IMG/VR virus record: IMGVR_UViG_3300045051_000720
Location: 1-64,000 of that record
Direction: 5' to 3' (one strand)
Length of the DNA stretch: 64,000 nucleotides
From: a virus
The position numbers were made by a program, and so were the translations under genes. Shown in pieces: positions 7,880-14,920 of this stretch. Numbering within the stretch: the first letter of the stretch is position 1; every line of letters begins with the position of its first letter. The notes below the pieces were generated by a model. The model saw only the letters and a program-made list of their open reading frames with translations. It ran no database searches and was not told the DNA's origin.

Positions 7880-7921
7880 GCACGCCCCTCCGCAGAAAAG
7901 GTCTATCGCGATCGGTTTCAT
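7880..7921 (-). pseudogene. Remnant 5' end of a C5-methyltransferase
   Basis: Starting at the ATG at 7919-7921, the minus strand reads MKPIAIDLFCGGA, a near-perfect start plus motif I of a C5-methyltransferase, and then loses all similarity. The downstream intact methyltransferase has the related LAIDLFTGLHGW. This looks like a gene start left behind when the HTH-nuclease cassette (7,171-7,833) was inserted or the rest was deleted. The lost similarity coincides with the -35 box of that cassette. Confidence 0.45.
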
Positions 7922-8061
7922 GTCGGCGGCTTTCACTGCCGACACCATACCAAAGCCCAGCGCCGCCGCCTATGGAAAACCAAAACGGCGTTTGTAATCG
8001 GATTCGGACCGTCAGACCCGCTCGTGTTATCCGAAGTACGGATACACGGTGAAGCTCGTTG

Positions 8062-8280
8062 TCAGGTCATCGCCAGCAGCAGCCGCAGAAGCCAGATGAC
8101 CGCCGCGCACGCGAGGATTGCCAGGATGACCTTGCGGAACGGCTCCGGAATCCCGATGTAGCCGACGAGCCATGTCAGCAAAAAAAATACCAGGCCGATC
8201 ACGACGACCGTGATGACCAAGTGGATCATCGCGTCGGAGTTGATGGCGGGGACCGACGAGGCGAGGACGATGGGTTGCAC
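8062..8280 (-). CDS. Small two-span membrane protein (holin-like)
   Basis: 72 residues from a GTG at 8278-8280. Two hydrophobic segments (HLVITVVVIGLVFFLLTWLV and the C-terminal AILACAAVIWLLRLLLAM) are separated by a short GIPEPFRK turn. This layout and the short N-terminal leader ending INSDA are shared with many small phage membrane proteins near lysis genes. An internal ATG at 8227-8229 would make a 55-residue form, i.e. a possible dual start. Holin or small lysis accessory is inferred from size, topology and neighbours only. Confidence 0.55.
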   Translation of the reverse strand: MQPIVLASSVPAINSDAMIHLVITVVVIGLVFFLLTWLVGYIGIPEPFRKVILAILACAAVIWLLRLLLAMT

Positions 8281-8317
8281 GCCGACACTGACCGTCTGCG
8301 GGCGAATAGGTTGCCGC

Positions 8318-8647
8318 CTACCTTGCCAGCATCGTATTCATCTTCGCATTCGTGTCCCGCGTCTGCGCGTTCGTGTCGCGCACAAGCCCACGAATATCTT
8401 CCATTTGCCGGTCCAGGCCTTCCATTCGCACCATGAACTCGGTGCGCGGAATAAAGACGAGCATCCGCTTATCCATCGGCATGATTTCTTCATGCAGGGC
8501 AACCAACCCCTGCTTCAGGTGCTCGATGTCCGCGCGCGTCGATCCAGTGAACGCCCCGTAGATGATGGCTTGGCCGATGAACGGACCAACGATTGCGACC
8601 GCCAACGGCAGCCATTTGAACACGCTTGCTCGTTGGGATTCGCTCAT
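8318..8647 (-). CDS. Membrane-anchored coiled-coil protein (XhlA-like)
   Basis: 109 residues. One N-terminal membrane segment (WLPLAVAIVGPFIGQAIIYG) is followed by a long helical tail with heptads (DIEHLKQGLVALHEEI; MEGLDRQMEDIRGLVRDTNA). Similar proteins sit beside holins in phage lysis cassettes. The ATG overlaps the upstream stop as ATGA. Role in lysis is inferred. Confidence 0.5.
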   Translation of the reverse strand: MSESQRASVFKWLPLAVAIVGPFIGQAIIYGAFTGSTRADIEHLKQGLVALHEEIMPMDKRMLVFIPRTEFMVRMEGLDRQMEDIRGLVRDTNAQTRDTNAKMNTMLAR

Positions 8648-8844
8648 TGGATTTGATTCAGACGTTCGCGCGCAGCCTGCACTCTGGCAAGATGCCGCGT
8701 GAACTGCCAGCGGTGCAAGCGCGGAAGCCCTTCCTTGCGCAGCGCGTCCTGAATATGCCGCTCCAAGGCCTCCAACCGGATTCGCTCGCTTTCCAGCAAT
8801 GCGGCGTTCTTGGCGTCCGCGTCATTTGGCGGTTCCCATTTCAC
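8644..8844 (-). CDS. Small helical hypothetical protein
   Basis: 66 residues, highly charged and helical (ALLESERIRLEALERHIQDA). Starts at a GTG at 8842-8844 preceded by a GGAGG seven bases upstream, one of the clearest ribosome sites in this block. It overlaps the preceding gene's end by 23 bases. Function unknown. Confidence 0.5.
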   Translation of the reverse strand: MKWEPPNDADAKNAALLESERIRLEALERHIQDALRKEGLPRLHRWQFTRHLARVQAARERLNQIQ

Positions 8845-9238
8845 GCAATGCCCTCCGGTGCTGGGGCAGCGGGTCGGGATGGTGAAGTTTCCACGCGAAC
8901 TCGGACACGCCCATTAGGTCGCTCAGCACGTCCTGAAACTCCACGATTGCATTGCCGAGCACGACCGTCTGCCCGCCCTGCTGCACCAGGTCGAAGTTGA
9001 CCGGCACGATCGCGTAACGCGGCGTCTTCCCGTCGGGCCGCATTTCCTTCACGCGGAACTTCGCCGTGACATGGAACGACTCCAATTCGCCGGCGTCGCT
9101 GTAAAGTGGCGTCCCCGAGAACTCGATGAGCTGCGGCTTCTCCACCAGCGTCGGCCCCTGCGCTCCGAATAGCGCGCACGCGAGGACCACGAGGACGACC
9201 AGCACCACGCAAAGGATCGTGAGCCGGCGGGAGGTCAC
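8822..9238 (-). CDS. Membrane-anchored hypothetical protein
   Basis: 138 residues from a GTG overlapping the upstream TGA (GTGA). The first 24 residues contain a strong membrane anchor (LTILCVVLVVLVVLACALFG). The remainder looks like a beta-rich periplasmic domain. Sits inside the lysis-type cluster; function not recognised. Confidence 0.5.
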   Translation of the reverse strand: MTSRRLTILCVVLVVLVVLACALFGAQGPTLVEKPQLIEFSGTPLYSDAGELESFHVTAKFRVKEMRPDGKTPRYAIVPVNFDLVQQGGQTVVLGNAIVEFQDVLSDLMGVSEFAWKLHHPDPLPQHRRALREMGTAK

Positions 9239-9438
9239 AGCGGCACGACTTTCCCGTCTACGATCTTCAGCCCGGCTGCGGTAAGCGAATCGGTCGAGCG
9301 GTACTGCGCGAGCTTCATGAGTTCAGCGAAATCATCAGCCGTAACCTCGGTTTTACCCGAGTGAATCCAGGTGAAAATCTGCTGAGTGAGTGGCAGCCCG
9401 AATTGTACGAGTAGCTGGGCAATAATCGCGGGGCTCAT
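9235..9438 (-). CDS. Small hypothetical protein of the lysis cluster
   Basis: 67 residues starting MSPAIIAQLLVQFGLPLTQQ. The ATG at 9436-9438 overlaps the stop of the upstream lipoprotein gene (ATGA). One amphipathic N-terminal helix, then a soluble C-terminus (TADDFAELMKLAQYRSTD). Similar short proteins occur between phage holin and lipoprotein genes. Confidence 0.5.
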   Translation of the reverse strand: MSPAIIAQLLVQFGLPLTQQIFTWIHSGKTEVTADDFAELMKLAQYRSTDSLTAAGLKIVDGKVVPL

Positions 9439-9785
9439 TTTGTCGGTGGGGTTGTGAGTTGAGACACGAGGTTTGCGAAGTCGGTGGCGAGCGCGATCAA
9501 GTCGGGGCTGGCCAGCGTTGAAAGGTCGGCCCGTGCTGCGCCGACCGCGACGCTGAAGGCCGGCTGCCAGCGGGTATCGTAGAACAGCGCGACCCTCTGC
9601 CACTGCGTCACGGTGATTTGGCCGCGCTTCAGGAGGTCGGTCGCGGCGTCCATCCCGGCCTTTGCGGATGCGCCCAACACCTTCAGTGTCGTGACGACTT
9701 GGGTGCGTTGCGTCGGCGCAGTCTGGCAGCCGGTCTGAAATGCCGGCGCGAATGCCAGCGCGAGTACGAGCAGGATTGTTCTCAT
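9435..9785 (-). CDS. Lipoprotein of the lysis cluster
   Basis: 116 residues. A signal peptide (MRTILLVLALAFAPAFQTGC) ends in a lipobox-like FQTGC with the modified Cys at residue 20. The mature part is helical (LKVLGASAKAGMDAATDLLK). An outer-membrane lipoprotein beside holin-like proteins suggests a spanin-like or envelope role, but it is longer than a typical Rz1. Confidence 0.55.
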   Translation of the reverse strand: MRTILLVLALAFAPAFQTGCQTAPTQRTQVVTTLKVLGASAKAGMDAATDLLKRGQITVTQWQRVALFYDTRWQPAFSVAVGAARADLSTLASPDLIALATDFANLVSQLTTPPTK

Positions 9786-10162
9786 TGGATTGATGGTTGC
9801 GTCGGGAACGGCGGCTTGGTTTCAAGTGCCTTCGCGTCGTCGGCAGTCGTGGTAATCTTCCCGTCTTTGATTTCGGTCGTGCTCGCGAAAGGTGGCGTTG
9901 TCTCAGGCAGTTTGTCGGGAAGCGGATTGTCTTTGAAGTAGCCGAGCGCGGAAATACTGAAGACAACGCAGAACGTGTATGCGATGGTTCGCCAATCCGG
10001 AATGTTAAAATGGGCCGGGTCGAGTCCGGCGCCCACCGCTTGACCGACGAACGCATACACGGCGGCAATCGCGCCGTTGAACGACTTTGAGAATAGCCCG
10101 TAGGCGTAATGCTTGATCGCGATCCAAACGGAATGCCTGGTTTTTTTTAGTCCGTTGTTCAC
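9782..10162 (-). CDS. Holin-like membrane protein
   Basis: 126 residues. The start is the GTG at 10160-10162, which overlaps the TGA of the short lipoprotein gene upstream (GTGA). Two hydrophobic regions (SFNGAIAAVYAFVGQAVGAG and TIAYTFCVVFSISALGYF) are followed by a hydrophilic, Pro/Thr-rich tail, a layout typical of phage holins. ATGA links it to the next lipoprotein gene. Confidence 0.55.
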   Translation of the reverse strand: MNNGLKKTRHSVWIAIKHYAYGLFSKSFNGAIAAVYAFVGQAVGAGLDPAHFNIPDWRTIAYTFCVVFSISALGYFKDNPLPDKLPETTPPFASTTEIKDGKITTTADDAKALETKPPFPTQPSIQ

Positions 10163-10299
10163 GGTAGCCTCGGGTAAGTCGCCGGCTGCGGATGCTGGTT
10201 TGGCGCAAGTTCGACCGGCGGCAGTGTTGGCGCCGTCTGGCAGCCGCTCAAAACCGCAAGAAAAAACGCGACGCAAATTGCTCGTCGGACATTGGCCAT
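10159..10299 (-). CDS. Short lipoprotein (Rz1-like)
   Basis: 46 residues: a signal peptide MANVRRAICVAFFLAVLSGC with a textbook lipobox (VLSGC, modified Cys at residue 20), then a 26-residue Pro-rich mature peptide (TAPTLPPVELAPNQHPQP...). Size, lipobox and proline content are those of Rz1-type outer-membrane spanins. It overlaps the end of the upstream gene by 52 bases and ends in a GTGA overlap with the holin-like gene. No separate Rz partner is obvious beside it. Confidence 0.6.
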   Translation of the reverse strand: MANVRRAICVAFFLAVLSGCQTAPTLPPVELAPNQHPQPATYPRLP

Positions 10300-10679
10300 A
10301 GAGTGTTGTTTTGAGGTTCGATAAAAAGCAGCCCGCGATCCGTTATCGCCGGTACGATTCCGTGGTTGGGGTCAAAAGGATCGGCCGGGGTTGGATCGAA
10401 CCAGATTTCCCCGACGCTCAACCCATCGTCCTCGGAAACCACGCCATCGCTTGCACCCCAGCACTCGATTGCCGTTGCGCGATAGAGTGCCGCGAAGTCG
10501 CGACAGGCGAAACGCTTCTTCCATTTGTGCAGATTCTCGTCCCAAAGGCGCTTTCGGAAAACATCGTAGAATGGTCCCTGCAGCCATTTGAGCGTCGGAA
10601 CCGCGTAACTCCCCGCACCCAAATGCGTGACGCAGGCCAGGGTGGATGGACAAAAAGCGAGGAGTTCGGCGCGAGTCAT
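10248..10679 (-). CDS. Phage protein of possible papain-like fold
   Basis: 143 residues starting MTRAELLAFCPSTLACV. Conserved-looking segments are KRFACRDFAALYRATAIECW, then NHGIVPAITDRGLLFIEPQNN and a final LWPMSDEQFASRFFLRF. I recognise this C-R-x-F ... G-L-x-F-I-E-P-Q pattern from small phage proteins near lysis genes, and a Cys/His/Asn arrangement could fit a papain-like hydrolase. This is weak, memory-based evidence; a cell-wall role is only inferred. Confidence 0.5.
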   Translation of the reverse strand: MTRAELLAFCPSTLACVTHLGAGSYAVPTLKWLQGPFYDVFRKRLWDENLHKWKKRFACRDFAALYRATAIECWGASDGVVSEDDGLSVGEIWFDPTPADPFDPNHGIVPAITDRGLLFIEPQNNTLWPMSDEQFASRFFLRF

Positions 10680-10736
10680 GTTTCGTATTGAACCGCGCTC
10701 GAAACTGCCATGCGGTGAAGACTCATCGCGCGACTA

Positions 10737-11108
10737 TCACGGAGCGATGCCCTGTCGCGTGGCCTCGTCGAGCGCGACCTGTCGGAGGAGCGCGGCGAGT
10801 TGCACGCCCGTCACCGTCTTGCCGGCGGCGGTGTAATTCGTCGTCGCAACCGGTGCGCCGATCAGATCGAAGCTGACCTTGACGCGGTGGTCCTGTCCGA
10901 CCGCCTGCGTGATGTCGCTATCGTTCGTGACCAGCGCCTCCAAGAAAGCGTCCATTCGGACAGCGGTCGCCGTCGCGCTGGTGTTGCTCGCAAACGTGGT
11001 GTCGGCCTGCAAGCGCCAGACCCGCGTGGAATTCTTGGTCCATGCAGCCAACGCGAGGGAAGCGCCGAGACAGAGGGCGATGAGAAAGAGGAGAGACTTG
11101 GTTTTCAT
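10737..11108 (-). CDS. Exported hypothetical protein
   Basis: 123 residues with a clear type I signal peptide (MKTKSLLFLIALCLGASLAL, cleavage near ALA-AW). The mature part has repeated small-residue stretches. It lies directly downstream of the tail fibre gene; function not recognised. Confidence 0.55.
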   Translation of the reverse strand: MKTKSLLFLIALCLGASLALAAWTKNSTRVWRLQADTTFASNTSATATAVRMDAFLEALVTNDSDITQAVGQDHRVKVSFDLIGAPVATTNYTAAGKTVTGVQLAALLRQVALDEATRQGIAP

Positions 11109-11115
11109 TGGGAGA

Positions 11116-12882
11116 TTATTTGCGGATGCTTGAAATGTTCGCGCGGATGCCGAGGATTAGCGCCGCGAGGGCGATCAGTTCGAAGATTCGGATTTCAACA
11201 GCCGATGGCCGGTCGGCCAATTCCTTCATGCCGTTCACGACTGCGGCGAGGATCGTCCGGTCAGAAAGCCCGCGCATTCCCATCGCGTCGGCGCTCACTG
11301 CCTCGGGAATTGCAGCCTGCACGTCCTGCGCGACGAACCCGCTGTATTCCTTCGCCGAGATGACGCCGCTTTCCGGCCGCCATGTGTATTTCGCAGGGTG
11401 AATCTTCACCACGTCGGCCAACCCGCGCGTGAAAGAGCCGGTGATGTTTTTCAGCCGCGCGTCCGACGAGGAAACTACAATGCCGGTCGCAACCGAGAGC
11501 GTGCCGTCTGCATACGTCGAAAGCGCCAGCTTCTTTTTTGCGAGGATGCCTCCTTCGGTGGCAATCGCGGCAGCCGTCGTTGTGGCCTCGGTCGTGCTCG
11601 ATGCGGTGAGGTTGCCGGCGAGGGTGGCGTTACCTGTGGTGCCTAACGAGAAAATGGATGAGCCGCCGTCAACCGTCATATACAGCGTGGTCGCGCCGCC
11701 GAAAATGTCCCAATCATGCGCCCCCGAACGGGTCAATCGGAGTTGACCGTCTGCGCTGGTTCGGAAGCTCTGGATGACGCCTGCGTTAGCGGTGGCGAAA
11801 TTGGTCGCTGTTCCGATTTGGCAGACGCCCCCGATATATGCCGCCCCCGCGTTCCCGAACCCACCGGCATTGATGAGGGAGCCGCTCGTCGTGCTGATCG
11901 CCGCCGTGGTACCACCCACACTAACGTCTCCCTTGTGGTAGGCGGCACCGTCGTCGCGCACCCAAAAAGTATCCACGCCTCCGCTATCGGTCACGTCTAG
12001 CCCGTATGTGGCTGACGTGGCACCCGTGCCCTTTATCTGTGCCCGCCCGAACACCTGAAGCCGCTGCCCACCATCGGTTGTGCCGCCGATGAGGAGGTTG
12101 CCGTTTGTAACGGTTAGGCGCATCTGTGCCGCCGCGCCGGCCGTCGAGAAGTCAAGATGCGGGTCGGCGCCTGCCGCGGAAGTTGTCAGCAAAACTGCCG
12201 GCGTGCCGGGTGTGATGCGAACGTCGAACACTTTGACCTGCCCGGCGGCATTGTTCTTTCTCCCGCTGAAAACAGTGCCGATTGCGTCGGAGTCCGTGCC
12301 TCCAAAGACCGCAGTGAGATAGCCCGTCCCCTTCGGCGTAATCGTCACCGCCCCATTCGCCCCCTGCCCGAGCACCAGCGAGGCACCGCTGGACCCTCCG
12401 GCCAAAGTCAAGTCCGTGGCGGCGGGGGCGGTCGCCGAGGTTAGCGCCGTCACCACCCCATTGGTGAACGTGATTGGCCCCAGTGTGTGAGCGGACGTGG
12501 ATGCCGCCGCGATGGCCCCGGCAAAAGTCGCGGCAAGTGTGCTGCTGGTCAGGGTCAGTGCCGTGCCCCCGGTACCTAGCGCGAGCACCAGATTCTGGCC
12601 GGCCGCGCTGGTGACGGAGTTGATGGACACGAGGGTTGTGGCCAACGACAGGGTCACTGCTCCAGTGCTCGCACTGGCCACAATCTGATTAGTGGTACCC
12701 GCGATGGAGTTAACTCCCTCCGAGGCGAGAGAGAAGAATCCTTTCACCCCCCCGCTGTCCGTACCGTAGTAGTAGTTCGCGCCGGGATTGACCGCGTCGT
12801 TGACAAGGGTCAGGGTCGTCCCCGTTACGACCAATGAGCCGCCGACAGTTAGAGATCCGAGCCCGAGTGAGATAACCGACAT
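11116..12882 (-). CDS. Tail fibre with C-terminal S74 chaperone
   Basis: 588 residues. The N-terminal ~470 residues are a low-complexity, Gly/Ala/Thr-rich beta repeat region typical of trimeric fibre shafts. The last ~110 residues match the peptidase S74 intramolecular chaperone: SSDARLKNITGSF (catalytic Ser and Lys), then IHPAKYTWRP, EYSGFVAQDVQAAIPEAVS and a terminal helix. This domain assembles the trimer and then cuts itself off. A host-recognition fibre far from the main tail module (31-53 kb) suggests the late leftward unit continues into this region. Confidence 0.85.
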   Translation of the reverse strand: MSVISLGLGSLTVGGSLVVTGTTLTLVNDAVNPGANYYYGTDSGGVKGFFSLASEGVNSIAGTTNQIVASASTGAVTLSLATTLVSINSVTSAAGQNLVLALGTGGTALTLTSSTLAATFAGAIAAASTSAHTLGPITFTNGVVTALTSATAPAATDLTLAGGSSGASLVLGQGANGAVTITPKGTGYLTAVFGGTDSDAIGTVFSGRKNNAAGQVKVFDVRITPGTPAVLLTTSAAGADPHLDFSTAGAAAQMRLTVTNGNLLIGGTTDGGQRLQVFGRAQIKGTGATSATYGLDVTDSGGVDTFWVRDDGAAYHKGDVSVGGTTAAISTTSGSLINAGGFGNAGAAYIGGVCQIGTATNFATANAGVIQSFRTSADGQLRLTRSGAHDWDIFGGATTLYMTVDGGSSIFSLGTTGNATLAGNLTASSTTEATTTAAAIATEGGILAKKKLALSTYADGTLSVATGIVVSSSDARLKNITGSFTRGLADVVKIHPAKYTWRPESGVISAKEYSGFVAQDVQAAIPEAVSADAMGMRGLSDRTILAAVVNGMKELADRPSAVEIRIFELIALAALILGIRANISSIRK

Positions 12883-12905
12883 GTTAGTCCTTGGTCTACA
12901 AGGTC

Positions 12906-13142
12906 TTATGTCGAGTAAAACACCGTGACGCGATTGAGTGAGCCAGTGGTTCCAATCGCGATAGGTTGTCCGAGTATTACCTTGGAGTCAGGGGCCGCCC
13001 ACGACAATGCCTGTCCCGCGACGTATAAAGAGCCATTGACAAAGGCTGTGCCCGATACGACGTTAAACGAGAAGGCGCGTGTGCCTACGGGTACGATGAC
13101 TTGCGAGCCGGTGAAAGAGGCAAAGACGGGATTGGAGAACAT
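12906..13142 (-). CDS. Small beta-rich structural protein
   Basis: 78 residues starting MFSNPVFASFTGSQVIVPVG; beta-rich, with no charged clusters. Its start lies 21 bases downstream of a GTGTATA late motif, so it is probably a virion or fibre-associated protein expressed late with the fibre gene. Confidence 0.55.
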   Translation of the reverse strand: MFSNPVFASFTGSQVIVPVGTRAFSFNVVSGTAFVNGSLYVAGQALSWAAPDSKVILGQPIAIGTTGSLNRVTVFYST

Positions 13143-13163
13143 GGGACGAAAAGGCTGCTAGGC

Positions 13164-13170
13164 TATACAC
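13164..13170 (-). promoter_or_regulatory. Late promoter motif GTGTATA
   Basis: Minus-strand AGTGTATAGCCTAG, 21 bases before the ATG at 13,142. It is the leftmost gene-proximal copy I found and would drive the small protein plus tail fibre. Confidence 0.65.
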
Positions 13171-13234
13171 TTGGCAGGCCCCATCTGAGTACACTTCCCT
13201 TTCCCCCGTTGGTCAGAGGCGCGAGACGGTAGGT

Positions 13235-13241
13235 TATACAC
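13235..13241 (-). promoter_or_regulatory. Second late promoter motif GTGTATA
   Basis: Minus-strand CGTGTATAACC in the 177-base gap between 13,142 and 13,319, downstream of a terminator. With the copy at 13,164 it makes a tandem pair for the fibre unit. Confidence 0.5.
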
Positions 13242-13275
13242 GATCGTTGTGTGCTCCCCCACGCTCGCAAACACG

Positions 13276-13300
13276 AAAAAAGCGGCCCTTTTGAGGCCGC
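13276..13300 (-). terminator. Rho-independent terminator
   Basis: On the minus strand, GCGGCC, a 7-base loop, GGCCGC, then six T. It ends the leftward gene at 13,319-13,735 and insulates it from the fibre unit. Confidence 0.8.
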
Positions 13301-13318
13301 CCGTGGGGTGCGAGATGG

Positions 13319-13735
13319 TTACTTGGTTGCCTTATCCACCTGTTCGGGGTCGATGCCGAAGACATCAATGATCTCCCCGAACACCGGGTTCGGCCCCAGC
13401 CCCTTCGCCTTAATCAGCTCCCCGATGAAGTGGAGGAAGGCCTTCTTGACCACGGCAGCTTGCTTCTCGGTTAGGGTCAGTTCGACGGGTTTCTCGCCCC
13501 ACGCCTTGTCAAAGGCCTGATAGGTCTTCAATTCATCTGCGCTCATAGCCTTCGCCTCAGCATCGGTCTTGACCCACGCCAGATCCAACGCGGGCAGGTA
13601 TTTCTCAACCATCTTGCCGCCGACATAGGCCTCGCCGAGGGTCTCGGCCCAGCCTTTGGCGTTGATGAGCTGTTTGAGGACGTTCAGGCACTGCTGCGTG
13701 ACGGTATAGGTGGTGGTAGGAGTCTCGGTAGCCAT
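13319..13735 (-). CDS. Hypothetical early protein
   Basis: 138 residues from the ATG at 13,733-13,735 (MATETPTTTYTVTQQC), preceded by GAGG. An in-frame ATG further upstream overlaps the promoter and is not used. Mostly helical; a repeat-free soluble protein with a conserved-looking LTEKQAAVVKKAFLHFIGEL segment. It has a strong private promoter and its own terminator, so it is a monocistronic early gene. Function unknown. Confidence 0.6.
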   Translation of the reverse strand: MATETPTTTYTVTQQCLNVLKQLINAKGWAETLGEAYVGGKMVEKYLPALDLAWVKTDAEAKAMSADELKTYQAFDKAWGEKPVELTLTEKQAAVVKKAFLHFIGELIKAKGLGPNPVFGEIIDVFGIDPEQVDKATK

Positions 13736-13745
13736 ATGGTACCTC

Positions 13746-13774
13746 ATCATAGCCGCGCGCGAGGGTGTTGTCAA
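13746..13774 (-). promoter_or_regulatory. sigma70-type promoter TTGACA-N17-TATGAT
   Basis: Minus strand: TTGACA (13,774-13,769), 17-base spacer, TATGAT (13,751-13,746), only 10 bases before the ATG at 13,735. Near-perfect consensus, so a strong early promoter for the leftward gene. Confidence 0.8.
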
Positions 13775-13805
13775 CAATCGACCTCCATAATCCACCGCGC
13801 GCTGG

Positions 13806-13812
13806 GTGTATA
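13806..13812 (+). promoter_or_regulatory. Late promoter motif GTGTATA
   Basis: GGGTGTATAACC on the plus strand, 27 bases before the ATG of the lipoprotein at 13,840. Plus- and minus-strand units diverge here. Confidence 0.65.
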
Positions 13813-13839
13813 ACCAGCCCCGGGTGTGCCCCGGTCTCT

Positions 13840-14859
13840 ATGTGGCGACCCTTCTTGATTCTCACCCTCCTGCTTGCGACCGGATGCAGTCATTTTGACT
13901 ATACCGTGGCCCGGCGCTCGGCCATCGACAAGGAAATCGCGGAGGCGCGCGCCGAGACGACCAATCAGCTCAAGATCCTCAACGACCGCGAGTTGGGCCT
14001 GCTCAAAGACACCATCAAGCAGCTTCAGGCGCGCCAACAGGCGGCGTCGGACTACCTGTTCAAGGCGACCGTCACGTTCTCGACCCTCAAGACCCCCACC
14101 CGCCCCGAGATGGTGATGGGGCAGAGTGTCAATCAGACCGCCACCCAACTTCCCCCCGCCACGGCTGAGGCACAGGCCGCGACCTTGAAGGCCCTTCAGA
14201 CTGAACTGGACGAGACCAAGGTGTCCACCGAAGCCTTGCGCGCCCAATATGAAACCGAGCTGGGCAAAGCGCGCGCCGAGGGGGCGGCCAAAGCACAGGC
14301 CCTCAGCGATCTCGGGACGAAGCTGGCGGACGTGGACAAGGACCGCGTCAAGGCCCTCGAAGCGGCGCGCACCAAAGAGGCGGACCTCCAAGCCGCCAAG
14401 GACAAGGTACAGGACGCCGCGCTAGCGGCCAAGACCAAGGAGGCGGAGAACGCCAAGCACAACGAGCATGTCAAGATGTGGCTGATAGGCATTTTACTCA
14501 CTGCCGCTGCTGCCTGTGGCATAGGAGCAGCGTTCGTGCCTATTCCCACCCTCAAAACCAAGCTCATCATCGGCGCGGCGTTGTGTGGCGGGGCCGCGAT
14601 AGCGATTCCGTTCATAGAATGGTGGATGGTGATGGTCGCGATTGGGGGATGTCTTCTACTGGTCGCCGGGTGGGTAATCGTCGATTATCGACGCGAGCAT
14701 GGTGATGCTACAGACACTTATCGCGCCCTCAACGAGGTCAGGCAGAAGGCGACGGCTGAGTTCAAGGCGGTCGTGGCCCCCATCCTTGAGCAATGGCACA
14801 CCAACCCCGATACGAGCAAACGCATTGACGAGAGGCTCAAGCAGGTTGGGGACACCTAA
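13840..14859 (+). CDS. Lipoprotein with long coiled coil and three membrane spans
   Basis: 339 residues from the ATG at 13,840. The N-terminus MWRPFLILTLLLATGC is a lipoprotein signal (LATGC, Cys at residue 16). Residues ~25-205 are an Ala/Glu/Lys-rich coiled coil. Residues ~207-290 hold about three membrane segments (IGILLTAAAACGIGAAF; LIIGAALCGGAAIAIPFI; WWMVMVAIGGCLLLVAGWVI). A soluble ~50-residue tail follows. A lipid-anchored coiled coil that ends in membrane spans could bridge outer and inner membrane in one chain, as unimolecular spanins do. That function is inferred from topology and its late promoter. Confidence 0.6.
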   Translation: MWRPFLILTLLLATGCSHFDYTVARRSAIDKEIAEARAETTNQLKILNDRELGLLKDTIKQLQARQQAASDYLFKATVTFSTLKTPTRPEMVMGQSVNQTATQLPPATAEAQAATLKALQTELDETKVSTEALRAQYETELGKARAEGAAKAQALSDLGTKLADVDKDRVKALEAARTKEADLQAAKDKVQDAALAAKTKEAENAKHNEHVKMWLIGILLTAAAACGIGAAFVPIPTLKTKLIIGAALCGGAAIAIPFIEWWMVMVAIGGCLLLVAGWVIVDYRREHGDATDTYRALNEVRQKATAEFKAVVAPILEQWHTNPDTSKRIDERLKQVGDT

Positions 14860-14869
14860 GTGACATTCG

Positions 14870-14898
14870 TTGACAATGCCCCCGCCACTGGCTAAGAT
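14870..14898 (+). promoter_or_regulatory. sigma70-type promoter TTGACA-N17-TAAGAT
   Basis: Plus strand: TTGACA (14,870-14,875), 17-base spacer, TAAGAT (14,893-14,898), 22 bases before the ATG at 14,921. It drives the zinc-ribbon, sigma-like and terminase operon, placing the sigma-like gene under host-type (early/middle) control. Confidence 0.8.
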
Positions 14899-14920
14899 AG
14901 GGTAAAGCCCCTAGACACCC

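Noticed and set aside
7211-7948. A 245-codon frame beginning with a methyltransferase-like start
   Set aside because: Only the first ~14 codons after its internal ATG look like a methyltransferase; the rest is a shadow of the HTH-nuclease in another frame, so it is listed as a remnant.
9235-10068. A 277-codon leftward frame covering three small genes
   Set aside because: It crosses the lipoprotein and holin-like genes in another frame; only its last 67 codons, from the ATGA-coupled start, look real.
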